Assembly: GCF_004134865.1 (NCBI RefSeq)
Contig: NZ_SDPO01000004.1
Span: 109,663 to 173,662, forward strand
Length of the DNA: 64,000 nucleotides
Direction: 5' to 3'
Origin: Agromyces fucosus
GTDB taxonomy: Bacteria > Actinomycetota > Actinomycetes > Actinomycetales > Microbacteriaceae
The notes beneath the pieces are model-generated. The model was not told where the DNA came from. It was given only the letters and a program-made list of their open reading frames with translations, and did not search any database. The stretch's first letter is position 1. Every line of letters begins with the position of its first letter. A program made the position numbers and the translations under genes. Positions 52,364-60,291 of this stretch are shown in pieces.

Positions 52364-53946
52364 CGCTTCGATCCCTTCGTCGCGTTCTTGAGCGTTCGGG
52401 CGGGCTTCGCGGTCCGCGAGCGCTTCGCGGGCGCCGAGGCATCCGCTTCGACGGCCGCGGTGGATGCGCGGCCACTGATCGCCGCGTGGCTCGTCGACGA
52501 CTGCCCGATCGGGGCGGGTGCGAGGTACGCGCCGAGGCCGTGACGGCCGCCCTCGCGGCCGTAGCCCGACTCCTTGTAGCCGCCGAACGGCGACGCGGGG
52601 TCGAACCGGTTGAAGGTGTTCGCCCAGATCACGCCGGCGCGCAGCTGGTCGGCGACCGCCAGGATGCGGCTGCCCTTGTCGGTCCAGATGCCGGCCGAGA
52701 GGCCGTAGGGGGTGTTGTTCGCCTTGGCGATGGCCTCGGCCGGGGTGCGGAAGGTCAGGACCGAGAGCACCGGGCCGAAGATCTCGTCGCGGGCGATGCG
52801 GCTCGAGGTCTGCACGCCCGTGAAGATCGTCGGCGCGAACCAGAAGCCGTTCTCGGGGATCTCGCAGGGCGCGGTCCAGCGCTCGGCGCCCTCGGCCTCG
52901 CCGATGTCGGAGAGCGTGCGGATGCGCTCGAGCTGCTCCTTCGAGTTGATGGCTCCGATGTCGGTGTTCTTGTCGAGCGGGTCGCCGAGGCGGAGCGTCG
53001 ACAGGCGCAGCTTCAACCGCTCGACGACCTCGTCGTGGATGTTCTCCTGCACGAGGAGGCGCGAGCCGGCGCAGCAGACGTGCCCCTGGTTGAAGAAGAT
53101 GCCGTTGACGATGCCCTCGACGGCCTGGTCGATGGGCGCGTCGTCGAAGACGATGTTCGCGGCCTTGCCGCCGAGCTCGAGGGTGACCTTCTTGTCGGTG
53201 CCGGCGACCTGCTTGGCGATCGCCCGGCCGACGCCGGTCGATCCGGTGAACGCGACCTTGTCGACGCCCTCGTGCGAGACGAGGGCAGCACCGGTGTCGC
53301 CCGCGCCCGTGATGATGTTCACGACGCCGGCCGGAAGCTCGGCCTGCTGCAGGATCTCGGCGAAGATGAGCGCCGTCAGCGGCGTGGTCTCGGCGGGCTT
53401 CAGCACGACGGTGTTGCCGGCGGCGAGTGCCGGGGCGATCTTCCACGCGAGCATGAGCAGCGGGAAGTTCCACGGGATCACCTGCGCGGCGACGCCGAGG
53501 GAGCGCGGGTTCGCGCCGAGGCCGGCGTGATCGAGCTTGTCGGCCCAGCCCGCGTAGTAGAAGAACCACGCTGCCACGAGGGGCACGTCGACGTCGCGCG
53601 ACTCCTTGATCGGCTTGCCGTTGTCGAGGGACTCGGCGACGGCGAGCTCGCGGGCGCGCTCCTGCACGAGGCGGGCGATGCGGAAGAGGTACTTGCCGCG
53701 GTCGCGCCCGCTCATCTTCGACCAGGTGCGGTCGTAGGCGCGACGGGCGGCGGCCACCGCAGCGTCGACGTCGGCGGGGTTCGCGTTCGCGATCATCGCG
53801 ATGCGCTCTTCGGTCGCCGGGCTGATGGTCTGGAACGGTTCGCCGCGGCCGTCGACGAACTCGCCGTCGATGAAGAGGCCGTAGCTGTCGCGGAGCGAGA
53901 GGATCGCGCGCGACTCGGGTGCGGGTGCGTAGTCGAGGAAGCTCAT
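52360..53946 (-). CDS. Aldehyde dehydrogenase
   Basis: 528 residues. Catalytic features: IPWNFPLLM, LKPAETTPLTA, FTGSTGVGRAI, LELGGKAANIV (general base) and NQGHVCCAGSR (nucleophile). The final 50 residues are a low-complexity basic tail (PAKRSRTAKPARTLKNATKG) beyond the usual end. Located between deoC and a truncated paralogue, it could oxidise the acetaldehyde released by deoC; this is inferred from context. Confidence 0.92.
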   Translation of the reverse strand: MSFLDYAPAPESRAILSLRDSYGLFIDGEFVDGRGEPFQTISPATEERIAMIANANPADVDAAVAAARRAYDRTWSKMSGRDRGKYLFRIARLVQERARELAVAESLDNGKPIKESRDVDVPLVAAWFFYYAGWADKLDHAGLGANPRSLGVAAQVIPWNFPLLMLAWKIAPALAAGNTVVLKPAETTPLTALIFAEILQQAELPAGVVNIITGAGDTGAALVSHEGVDKVAFTGSTGVGRAIAKQVAGTDKKVTLELGGKAANIVFDDAPIDQAVEGIVNGIFFNQGHVCCAGSRLLVQENIHDEVVERLKLRLSTLRLGDPLDKNTDIGAINSKEQLERIRTLSDIGEAEGAERWTAPCEIPENGFWFAPTIFTGVQTSSRIARDEIFGPVLSVLTFRTPAEAIAKANNTPYGLSAGIWTDKGSRILAVADQLRAGVIWANTFNRFDPASPFGGYKESGYGREGGRHGLGAYLAPAPIGQSSTSHAAISGRASTAAVEADASAPAKRSRTAKPARTLKNATKGSKR

Positions 53947-53956
53947 GTTGTCCGTC

Positions 53957-54964
53957 TCAGTCGATCGTCACGTAGTCGGCGCCGGAGTAGTGCCCGGTCG
54001 CGATCTTCTGCCGCTGCAGCAGCACGTCGTTCAGGAGGCTCGAGGCGCCGAAGCGGAAGAGGTGCGGCTGCAGCCAGTCTTCGCCGACGGTCTCCGCGAC
54101 CGTCACGAGGTACTTGATGGCGTCCTTCGACGAGCGGATGCCGCCGGCGGGCTTGACCCCGATGCGCTGGCCCGTCGCGAGGTGCCAGTCGCGCACGACC
54201 TCGAGCATGAGGAGCGTGACCGGCAGCGTCGCCGCGGGGGCCACCTTGCCGGTCGAGGTCTTGATGAAGTCGCCGCCCGCGAGGATCGAGAGCCACGACG
54301 CACGGCGCACGTTGTCGTAGGTCACGAGCTCGCCGGTCTCGAGGATCACCTTGAGGCTCGCGCTCGTGCCGTCTGGACGGGCGCACGCCGCCTTCACCGC
54401 GGCGATCTGGTCGAAGACGAGGCCGTAGCGACCGGCGAGGAACGCCCCGCGGTCGATGACCATGTCGATCTCGTCGGCACCCGCTGCGACGGCCTCGGCC
54501 GTGTCGGCGAGCTTGATGTCGAGCGAGGCGCGGCCGCTCGGGAAGGCCGTCGCCACCGCGGCGACGGAGATGAGGCCGTCGTCGGGGTCGCCGTGCGCGG
54601 CGCCGAGGGCGTCGACCGCGAATGGCACCATGTCGCCGTAGACGCAGACGGCTGCGACGCGAGGCGTCGAGGCATCCGACGGGTCGGGGTTGACCGCCTT
54701 CGCGACGAGGGAACGCACCTTGCCGGGAGTGTCGGCGCCTTCGAGCGTCGTGAGGTCGATGAGCTCGATGATGCGGTCGAGCGCCCACTTCTTGGAGCTC
54801 GTCTTGATCGAACGCGTGCCGAGCCCGGCAGCGCGCTGCTCGAGGCCGACGGCGTCGACGCCCGCGATGCCGTGCAGGTAGCGCCGCAGGGTCGCATCGT
54901 CGGGCTCGCCGCCGAGCACGGCGATGGCCCGCTCGCGGGCTGAGACGAGGGAGGTGCCTGACAT
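53957..54964 (-). CDS. deoC: Deoxyribose-phosphate aldolase
   Basis: 335 residues, longer than the 220-260 of short forms. Schiff-base lysine in GGDFIKTSTGK, second lysine in IGVKPAGGIRSSKDA, and DEIDMVIDRGAF. It splits 2-deoxyribose-5-phosphate into glyceraldehyde-3-phosphate and acetaldehyde. The N-terminal 60-70 residues are an extension with no catalytic residues. First enzyme gene after the SorC-type regulator (42-bp gap), followed by aldehyde dehydrogenase genes, so the operon can take deoxynucleosides to central metabolism. Confidence 0.95.
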   Translation of the reverse strand: MSGTSLVSARERAIAVLGGEPDDATLRRYLHGIAGVDAVGLEQRAAGLGTRSIKTSSKKWALDRIIELIDLTTLEGADTPGKVRSLVAKAVNPDPSDASTPRVAAVCVYGDMVPFAVDALGAAHGDPDDGLISVAAVATAFPSGRASLDIKLADTAEAVAAGADEIDMVIDRGAFLAGRYGLVFDQIAAVKAACARPDGTSASLKVILETGELVTYDNVRRASWLSILAGGDFIKTSTGKVAPAATLPVTLLMLEVVRDWHLATGQRIGVKPAGGIRSSKDAIKYLVTVAETVGEDWLQPHLFRFGASSLLNDVLLQRQKIATGHYSGADYVTID

Positions 54965-55006
54965 GAGAGGTGACCTGGCTTTCGTGAGAGGTGCGATGGG
55001 ACGGCG

Positions 55007-55951
55007 TCAGCCGCCGAGGAGGTGGAGGGCGGTGGCCTCGTCGGTGACGAGCACCGAGCAGAGACTGCTGCGCACGACCGCGTCGGCGACGGCGAGCTTG
55101 CCCGGCCCCGAGATCACGGCGATCGCGAGGTGCGCCTTGCGCAGTTCGTCGAGCGTGAGGCCCACGGTGCGCGCGTCGAGCGCCGGGTCGACGATGTTGC
55201 CGTCGGAGTCGATGTAGCGGCCCACGACGTCGCCGACGGCGCCTTTCTGCACGAGCAGGTCGACGTCGGGCGCCGAGAGGTACCCGCTCTCGACGTGCAC
55301 CGAGGAGTGATCGGCGGCGCCTGCACTGAACAGGTACGCGTCGGCCGAGCGGGCGAGTTCGATGACGCCGGCGACGACGCGGTCGGACTCGATCGCCTCT
55401 TTCGTCTCGAGCCGCTCGAGGATCGCGGGACTCGGCAGCAGCGTGGCACTGCCGCCGCCCTTCTGGGCGATGCCGACCGCGGTGGCCGCTGCGGTGCCCG
55501 GCCGGCGGTTGAGGCTCACGCCGCCGTTGATCTGCACGACGTTGACGCCCGTCGCCCAGCCCTGGCGGAGGTGCTGCGAGATCTCGAAGAGCGTGCGGCC
55601 CCAGCTCACGCCGAGGGTGCGCGGCACCGGCCGCAGCGCAGTCAGGTAGTCGGCCGCCGCCTGGGCGGTGCGAGCCTGGAGCTCTTCGGGCGAGGTGACA
55701 CCGGCCGTCGACACGACGATCGCGTCGGCGAGCCCGCGCTCGTCGCGGAGGCGCCGCTCGATCGGCAGGCGCCTGGCCCGCGGGTGCAGGATCTCGATGC
55801 GGATGAACCCGCGCTGCTTCGCCTGTGCGAGGAGACGCCCGACCTTCCACCGGGTGAGGCGCAACGCCTGCCCGATCTCGTCTTGGGTCTTGTTCTCTTC
55901 GTAGTAGAGCTCAGCCGCCCTGATCGAGAGCAGTTCGTCGATCTCGTCCAT
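55007..55951 (-). CDS. SorC/DeoR-type sugar-binding transcriptional regulator
   Basis: 314 residues. N-terminal helix-turn-helix (YYEENKTQDEIGQALRLTRW, VGRLLAQAKQRGFI) and a sugar-phosphate isomerase-like effector domain (TLGVSWGRTLFE, VNVVQINGG, LFSAGAADH). Organisation is that of the SorC/Bacillus DeoR family, whose members sense phosphorylated sugars such as deoxyribose-5-phosphate. First gene of the deoC operon. Promoter and palindromic site upstream suggest self-control. GAGGAGG precedes the ATG. Confidence 0.9.
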   Translation of the reverse strand: MDEIDELLSIRAAELYYEENKTQDEIGQALRLTRWKVGRLLAQAKQRGFIRIEILHPRARRLPIERRLRDERGLADAIVVSTAGVTSPEELQARTAQAAADYLTALRPVPRTLGVSWGRTLFEISQHLRQGWATGVNVVQINGGVSLNRRPGTAAATAVGIAQKGGGSATLLPSPAILERLETKEAIESDRVVAGVIELARSADAYLFSAGAADHSSVHVESGYLSAPDVDLLVQKGAVGDVVGRYIDSDGNIVDPALDARTVGLTLDELRKAHLAIAVISGPGKLAVADAVVRSSLCSVLVTDEATALHLLGG

Positions 55952-55971
55952 GCGCCTCCTCGTTCCCCTCC

Positions 55972-56030
55972 AGCGTAGGCACGTGGATGCGCATCAGCAA
56001 CACTCGCAGGCGATCGTGCTCATATGAGCA
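55972..56030 (-). promoter_or_regulatory. Promoter and palindromic operator of the SorC-deoC operon
   Basis: Reverse-strand promoter: TTGCTG (56000-55995), 17-bp spacer, TACGCT (55977-55972). Upstream, 56017-56030 is the perfect 14-bp palindrome TGCTCATATGAGCA, symmetrical about 56023/56024 and 16 bp above the -35 box. Palindromes with a central CATATG are plausible binding sites for a SorC-type regulator, here the product of the first gene. Confidence 0.72.
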
Positions 56031-56260
56031 GACGAGCGGATGTCGCGCGCGCCCGAGCGACACCGAGGCGAGCACCTCGCGACGGAGCCGGAACGATGTC
56101 CGATCCGGGTCTCAGCCGCCGAGCAGCGGCGGCTCCCCCGGAGGTTCGGTGCCTTCGGTGCGGCGGCGACCTCGGCGAGTTGCAGGAAGGTGTCCATGGC
56201 ACCCGGATACTACGACCGCACCGCGACCGCGGCAATGGTGCAGCCGAGGAGGCCCGCCGC
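56031..56260. other. Non-coding stretch between the SorC operator and the MFS gene
   Basis: With the promoter this makes a 309-bp gap between genes (55952-56260). Short open frames exist on both strands but none has a ribosome site, the leaderless hexamer spacing, or protein-like composition. No hairpin terminator for the MFS gene was found. Confidence 0.5.
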
Positions 56261-57475
56261 TCAGGCGGTGTGCTCGTCCTCGAGGTAGCCGGGGCGAGCG
56301 ACGACCGCACCGGCGATGGCCGCAGGCACGGCGGAGGCGAGCAGGAAGACGATCGGCCAGGTCCACCCGCCCGTCGCCTCGTGCAGGAGCCCGACGACGA
56401 GCGGCCCGATGGCGACGATCAGGTAGCCGCCGGACTGCACGAAGCCCGAGAGGGCGACGGAACCCGCATGGGTTCGCGTGCGCAGGTTGATGAGCACGAG
56501 GGCGAGGGGGAAGAGCAGCGGCCCGGTGCCGGCCAGCGCGACCCACAGCCAGGTCAGCGTGCCCGGAACGAGCAGTAGGCCGAGGTACCCGACCACGAGC
56601 GTCGCGACCGAGACGACCACGAGCAGCCCCACCTTGCCGTAGCGGGCGGCGAGGAGCGGCACGAGCAGCCCGGCGGGCAGGCCCATGGCGGCGTACAGCG
56701 AGAGCAGCACCCCTGCCTCACCGGGCGAGACGCCCGCGATGTCCTGCAGGATCGTCGGCAGCCAGGCGAATACCGCGTAGGCGTTGAAGCCCGAGACGGC
56801 GAAGACGATCATGAGCGACCAGGCCAGCGGCGAGCGCACCGCGTACCGGAGCAGGCCCGGATCGGCCTCCTCGGGCAGCGCCTCGATCGCGCGAGCCTTC
56901 GGATGCACGAGCACGGCGATCCACGGCACGAGCGAGATCGCCGCGACGAACGCCCACTCGCCGAGGGAGACCCGCCAGCCCGCGGCCTCCGCCACCGGCA
57001 CGGCGATGAGCGGCGGCATGAATGTGCTGATCGACATCGCCGTCACGTAGATCGTCGTGACGAGGCCGATGCGATCGGGGAAGTACCGCTTCACGAGCGG
57101 CGGGAGCAGCACGTTGCCGACGCCGATCGCCGCGAACGTCGCCGCCGACGCGGCCACGAGCCAGAGCGCCGAACCAGCCAGCCCGCGACCGGCGAGCCCG
57201 ATCGAGAGCGCCACGAGCGCGATGATGAGCGTCAGCTCGAGCCCGAGTCGCTTCGCGACCATCGGAGTCAGGATGCCGAAGAGCGCGTAGCAGAGCGGCG
57301 GCAGCATGCCGAGGAAGCCGACGACCACCGGCGCGAGCGGCAGCTCGACCTCGAGCTGGTGGAGGATCGGCGAGAGCGACGCCACCGCGGTGCGGAGGTT
57401 GAACGCCACGAGCACGATGCCCACGAGGGCGAGGGTTCGACCCGCCCACAGCGGTCGGGGCGCGAGCGAGGTCAT
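56261..57475 (-). CDS. MFS transporter, CynX/NimT-like
   Basis: 404 residues, twelve membrane segments. LVAFNLRTAVASLSPIL near the N-terminus and PPLCYALFGILTPMVAKRLG (MFS motif A region) resemble the CynX/YeaN (cyanate or nitroimidazole exporter-like) group. Direction and substrate unknown. TAGACT (57488-57483) lies 7 nt before the ATG, suggesting leaderless translation. The much longer open frame upstream is a shadow of ribF. Confidence 0.85.
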   Translation of the reverse strand: MTSLAPRPLWAGRTLALVGIVLVAFNLRTAVASLSPILHQLEVELPLAPVVVGFLGMLPPLCYALFGILTPMVAKRLGLELTLIIALVALSIGLAGRGLAGSALWLVAASAATFAAIGVGNVLLPPLVKRYFPDRIGLVTTIYVTAMSISTFMPPLIAVPVAEAAGWRVSLGEWAFVAAISLVPWIAVLVHPKARAIEALPEEADPGLLRYAVRSPLAWSLMIVFAVSGFNAYAVFAWLPTILQDIAGVSPGEAGVLLSLYAAMGLPAGLLVPLLAARYGKVGLLVVVSVATLVVGYLGLLLVPGTLTWLWVALAGTGPLLFPLALVLINLRTRTHAGSVALSGFVQSGGYLIVAIGPLVVGLLHEATGGWTWPIVFLLASAVPAAIAGAVVARPGYLEDEHTA

Positions 57476-57507
57476 TCCCTCGAGTCTAGAGGCGGGGCGC
57501 TTCGCGC

Positions 57508-58440
57508 TCAGGCGCCGAGGATGACCCGCGAGCGCTCGACGTCGTCGCGGATGGTGTCGACGAGCGCCTCGATGCTCGTGAACGCCACCATGCCGCGGAT
57601 GCGCTCGACGAACTCGACGTCGACGACGTGGTCGTAGAGGTCGAGTTCCCGATCGAGCACGTAGGCCTCGACCTGCTTCTTCGCGACACCCTGGAACGTC
57701 GGGTTGTCGCCGACCGAGATCGCGGCCGGATACCGCGTGCCGGCGTCGGTCAGCCAGCCCGCGTACACGCCGTCCGACGGGATGAGTCCCTCGGACTCGG
57801 GCGACAGGTTCGCCGTCGGATAGCCGAGCTCGCGTCCGCGGGCAGCCCCGTGCACGACGATGCCCGACACCGTCGGCGTGTGGCCGAGCAGTTCGGTCGC
57901 CCGTCGCACGTCGCCCTCGGCGAGGAGCTCGCGGATCCACGTGGAGGAGACGCGCCGCTCCCCCTCGGGCCGCACGTCGTCGATGACTTCGACCGTGAAC
58001 CCGAACTTCGCACCGAGCTCGATCAGCAGCGGCACGTCTCCCGCGCCCCGGGCTCCGTAGCGGAAGTCGGCGCCGACGAGCACGGCCTTGGCGTCGAGCG
58101 CGTCGACCAGCACGCGCTCGACGAACTCGGTGGCCGGCACCGAGGCGAGCGCGCGGTCGAACGGCAGCAGCAGCGTGGCGTCGACGCCCGTCGTGGCGAG
58201 CAGCTCGAGCTTCTGGCGCACGCTCACGAGCGAGTCGGGGCACTTGTCGGGTGCCAGCAGGGCGAGCGGGTTGCGGTCGAAGGTGACGACGATCGTCGCG
58301 AGCTCGCGTTGCTCGGCGATGCCGCGGGCGCGGGCGATGACCGCTCGGTGGCCCTGGTGCACGCCGTCGAACTTGCCGATCGTCACGACGGACGGGCCGA
58401 GACCAGTGGGCACGGCGCCGAGTCCCTTGAAGGTCTTCAC
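57508..58440 (-). CDS. ribF: Bifunctional riboflavin kinase / FAD synthetase
   Basis: 310 residues. N-terminal FAD synthetase part: VVTIGKFDGVHQGHRAVI, FDRNPLALLAP, VGADFRYGARGAGD, SSTWIRELLAEGDV. C-terminal riboflavin kinase: HGAARGRELGYPTANL (PTAN motif) and YPAAISVGDNPTF. It converts riboflavin to FMN and FAD. The GTG at 58440 overlaps the upstream stop (GTGA). It belongs to the truB operon, the usual bacterial neighbourhood. Confidence 0.95.
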   Translation of the reverse strand: MKTFKGLGAVPTGLGPSVVTIGKFDGVHQGHRAVIARARGIAEQRELATIVVTFDRNPLALLAPDKCPDSLVSVRQKLELLATTGVDATLLLPFDRALASVPATEFVERVLVDALDAKAVLVGADFRYGARGAGDVPLLIELGAKFGFTVEVIDDVRPEGERRVSSTWIRELLAEGDVRRATELLGHTPTVSGIVVHGAARGRELGYPTANLSPESEGLIPSDGVYAGWLTDAGTRYPAAISVGDNPTFQGVAKKQVEAYVLDRELDLYDHVVDVEFVERIRGMVAFTSIEALVDTIRDDVERSRVILGA

Positions 58441-58880
58441 GAGGCTACCGCTTTCGAAGTCGGGCGGTGGCGTGCGAGCCACCACATGCCGAGCACGGGC
58501 AGCACGAGGGGGATGAACAGGTAGCCGGCGCCGAATCGCGACCACACCGTGTCGTGCGGGAAGAGCTCGGGGAAGACGATGCTGAGCGTGCCGATGACGA
58601 TGACGCCCGTGAACTCGAACACGATCGTCGCCCAGGCGACACGGTACCAGGCGATGCCCGGGCGCACGAGGGCGATCGTCGCGACGATGTAGACGACCGC
58701 GGCGAGCGCCGAGAGCGTGTACGCGAGCGGCGCCTCGTCGAACTTCGATGCGATCTGCACGAACGAGCGCCCCGTCGCCGCGAGCGCGAGCACCCCGTAG
58801 ACGGCCACGAGCACTCGCCCGATGCCGCTCATCCGTCGGCCTTCTCGTGCCTCGGGTTCGGCACTGCGCACGTCACTCAT
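58437..58880 (-). CDS. Four-helix membrane protein, unknown function
   Basis: 147 residues, with four hydrophobic segments: GRVLVAVYGVLALAATG, YTLSALAAVVYIVATIALV, VAWATIVFEFTGVIVIGTL and FIPLVLPVLGMWWLA. The conserved-looking FPHDTVWSRFGAGY loop sits before the last helix. Widely seen beside ribF/truB in actinobacteria, but with no assigned function. ATG at 58880 has GAGAAT 8 nt upstream; an internal ATG at 58832 is also possible. Confidence 0.75.
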   Translation of the reverse strand: MSDVRSAEPEAREGRRMSGIGRVLVAVYGVLALAATGRSFVQIASKFDEAPLAYTLSALAAVVYIVATIALVRPGIAWYRVAWATIVFEFTGVIVIGTLSIVFPELFPHDTVWSRFGAGYLFIPLVLPVLGMWWLARHRPTSKAVAS

Positions 58881-58906
58881 GTCGATCGATTCTCTCAGAC
58901 GGGCGC

Positions 58907-59275
58907 TCACGCCTGCTGCACGGTCCAGATCTGGAACATGCGGTAGACCATGACGCCCACCGACAGCGCGGCGACGCCGAGGATGACCGTCGACCAGCGG
59001 TTGCGTTCGAGCAGCGCCCAGAAGGCGGCCGCGGGCGGAAGGATGAGGGCGCCGACGAGGTAGGTGCCGAACTCGAGCACGCTGCCCGTCGGCTCGTTGC
59101 CGAGCGCCGGCGCGATGAACGCGACGATGACCTGCACGAGGAGGAGGACCTCGACGAGGGCGAGCGCACCGATCGTCAGATCGCCCGGCACCCGACCGGC
59201 GAGCCCCATCGCGATGCAGAGCAGGCCGGCCGCGACCGCGACGGCGAGCTGCACCCAGGTGAACCACTCGATCAT
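58907..59275 (-). CDS. Four-helix membrane protein, unknown function
   Basis: 122 residues, four membrane segments with few charges (FTWVQLAVAVAAGLLCIAMG, LVEVLLLVQVIVAFI, YLVGALILPPAAAFWALLE, VILGVAALSVGVMVYRMF). The start overlaps the truB stop (ATGA), so it is translated with it. Family not recognised. Confidence 0.78.
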   Translation of the reverse strand: MIEWFTWVQLAVAVAAGLLCIAMGLAGRVPGDLTIGALALVEVLLLVQVIVAFIAPALGNEPTGSVLEFGTYLVGALILPPAAAFWALLERNRWSTVILGVAALSVGVMVYRMFQIWTVQQA

Positions 59276-60219
59276 GCTTCGCCGCCCTGCGGCTCGACCG
59301 GCTCCTGCGGGTCGGCGGGCGGGAATCCGGTGACGACCTTCAGCTGCCGTCCGCGGGGTTCGACGATCGCGACCAGGTGGTCACGAGGGTCGATGGCAGC
59401 GAGCACCGCGGGCACCGGGGCGTCGGATGCCTCGAGGCCGGCCACCGCGTCGACGTCGACCCGCTTGCCGTGACCGAGGTCGACGGCCTGCTGGGCCGTG
59501 AGCGCCACCGCGGGCAGGGCCCGCCGCGCGGCATCCGCTGGGCTCATGATGGCGCTCGCGACGTCGAATCCCTCGAGTTCGCCGGCCTCGTCGACGCCGA
59601 AGCGCCCGATGCGCGTACGCCGGAGCGCGGTGAGGTGGCCGCCCGTGCCGAGCGTCGCGCCGAGGTCCCGCGCGAGGGCGCGGATGTACGTGCCCGACGA
59701 GCACTCGACGCGGACGTCGACGTCGAGGTGGCCGTCGCCGGCCCGGAACGCGAGGATCTCGAACGCCGAGACGGTGACCTTGCGGGACGCCAGTTCGACG
59801 GTCTCGCCGTCGCGCACGCGCTGGTACGCGCGCTTGCCGGCCACCTTGATGGCGCTGACCGCGCTCGGCACCTGCTCGATGTCTCCCGTGAGCGGCACGA
59901 CCGCGGCCCGCACATCGTCTTCGGCGACCGCGGCGACGACGTCGGCGGAGGCGGCGGCGAGCGCGTCGCCCTCGGCGTCATCGGTCGTCGTGTTCCACCC
60001 GAGGCGGATGGTGGCGAGGTATTCCTTGTCGAGGCCGACGAGGTAGTGCAGGAGGCGGGTGGCGCCGTTCACGCCCAGGACGAGGAGGCCGGTGGCCATC
60101 GGGTCGAGGGTCCCTGCGTGGCCGATCTTGCGCGTGCCGGCGAGGCGGCGCATGCGCGAGACCACGTCGTGGCTCGTGATTCCCTGCGGCTTGTCGACGA
60201 GGAGGATGCCGCTGTTCAC
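59272..60219 (-). CDS. truB: tRNA pseudouridine(55) synthase
   Basis: 315 residues. ILLVDKPQGITSHD and GHAGTLDPMATGLL, with catalytic Asp39, are the TruB hallmarks; SSGTYIRALARDLG and VSAIKVAGKRAYQ follow. It makes pseudouridine at position 55 of tRNA. The GTG at 60219 is preceded by TAGCCT (60232-60227) with a 7-nt gap, a leaderless start. The frame is open far upstream to 61716 as a shadow of the reductase gene. Head of the truB-ribF operon. Confidence 0.95.
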   Translation of the reverse strand: MNSGILLVDKPQGITSHDVVSRMRRLAGTRKIGHAGTLDPMATGLLVLGVNGATRLLHYLVGLDKEYLATIRLGWNTTTDDAEGDALAAASADVVAAVAEDDVRAAVVPLTGDIEQVPSAVSAIKVAGKRAYQRVRDGETVELASRKVTVSAFEILAFRAGDGHLDVDVRVECSSGTYIRALARDLGATLGTGGHLTALRRTRIGRFGVDEAGELEGFDVASAIMSPADAARRALPAVALTAQQAVDLGHGKRVDVDAVAGLEASDAPVPAVLAAIDPRDHLVAIVEPRGRQLKVVTGFPPADPQEPVEPQGGEA

Positions 60220-60226
60220 GCCGTAC

Positions 60227-60285
60227 AGGCTAACAGCCGCGCGCGGTCCGCCCGCGCGACCGGCCCGCGCGGGCACGCCTACGCT
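60227..60285. promoter_or_regulatory. Back-to-back promoters of truB and the ApbA-like gene
   Basis: TAGCCT on the reverse strand (60232-60227, 7 nt from the truB GTG) and TACGCT on the forward strand (60280-60285, 6 nt from the GTG at 60292). Both start codons fall where transcription should begin, so both mRNAs are probably leaderless. -35 boxes are not clear. Confidence 0.55.
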
Positions 60286-60291
60286 GGAGCG

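Noticed and set aside
55994..56197. 67-codon reverse-strand frame in the gap after the MFS gene
   Set aside because: It covers the SorC operator, has no ribosome site and no recognisable composition.
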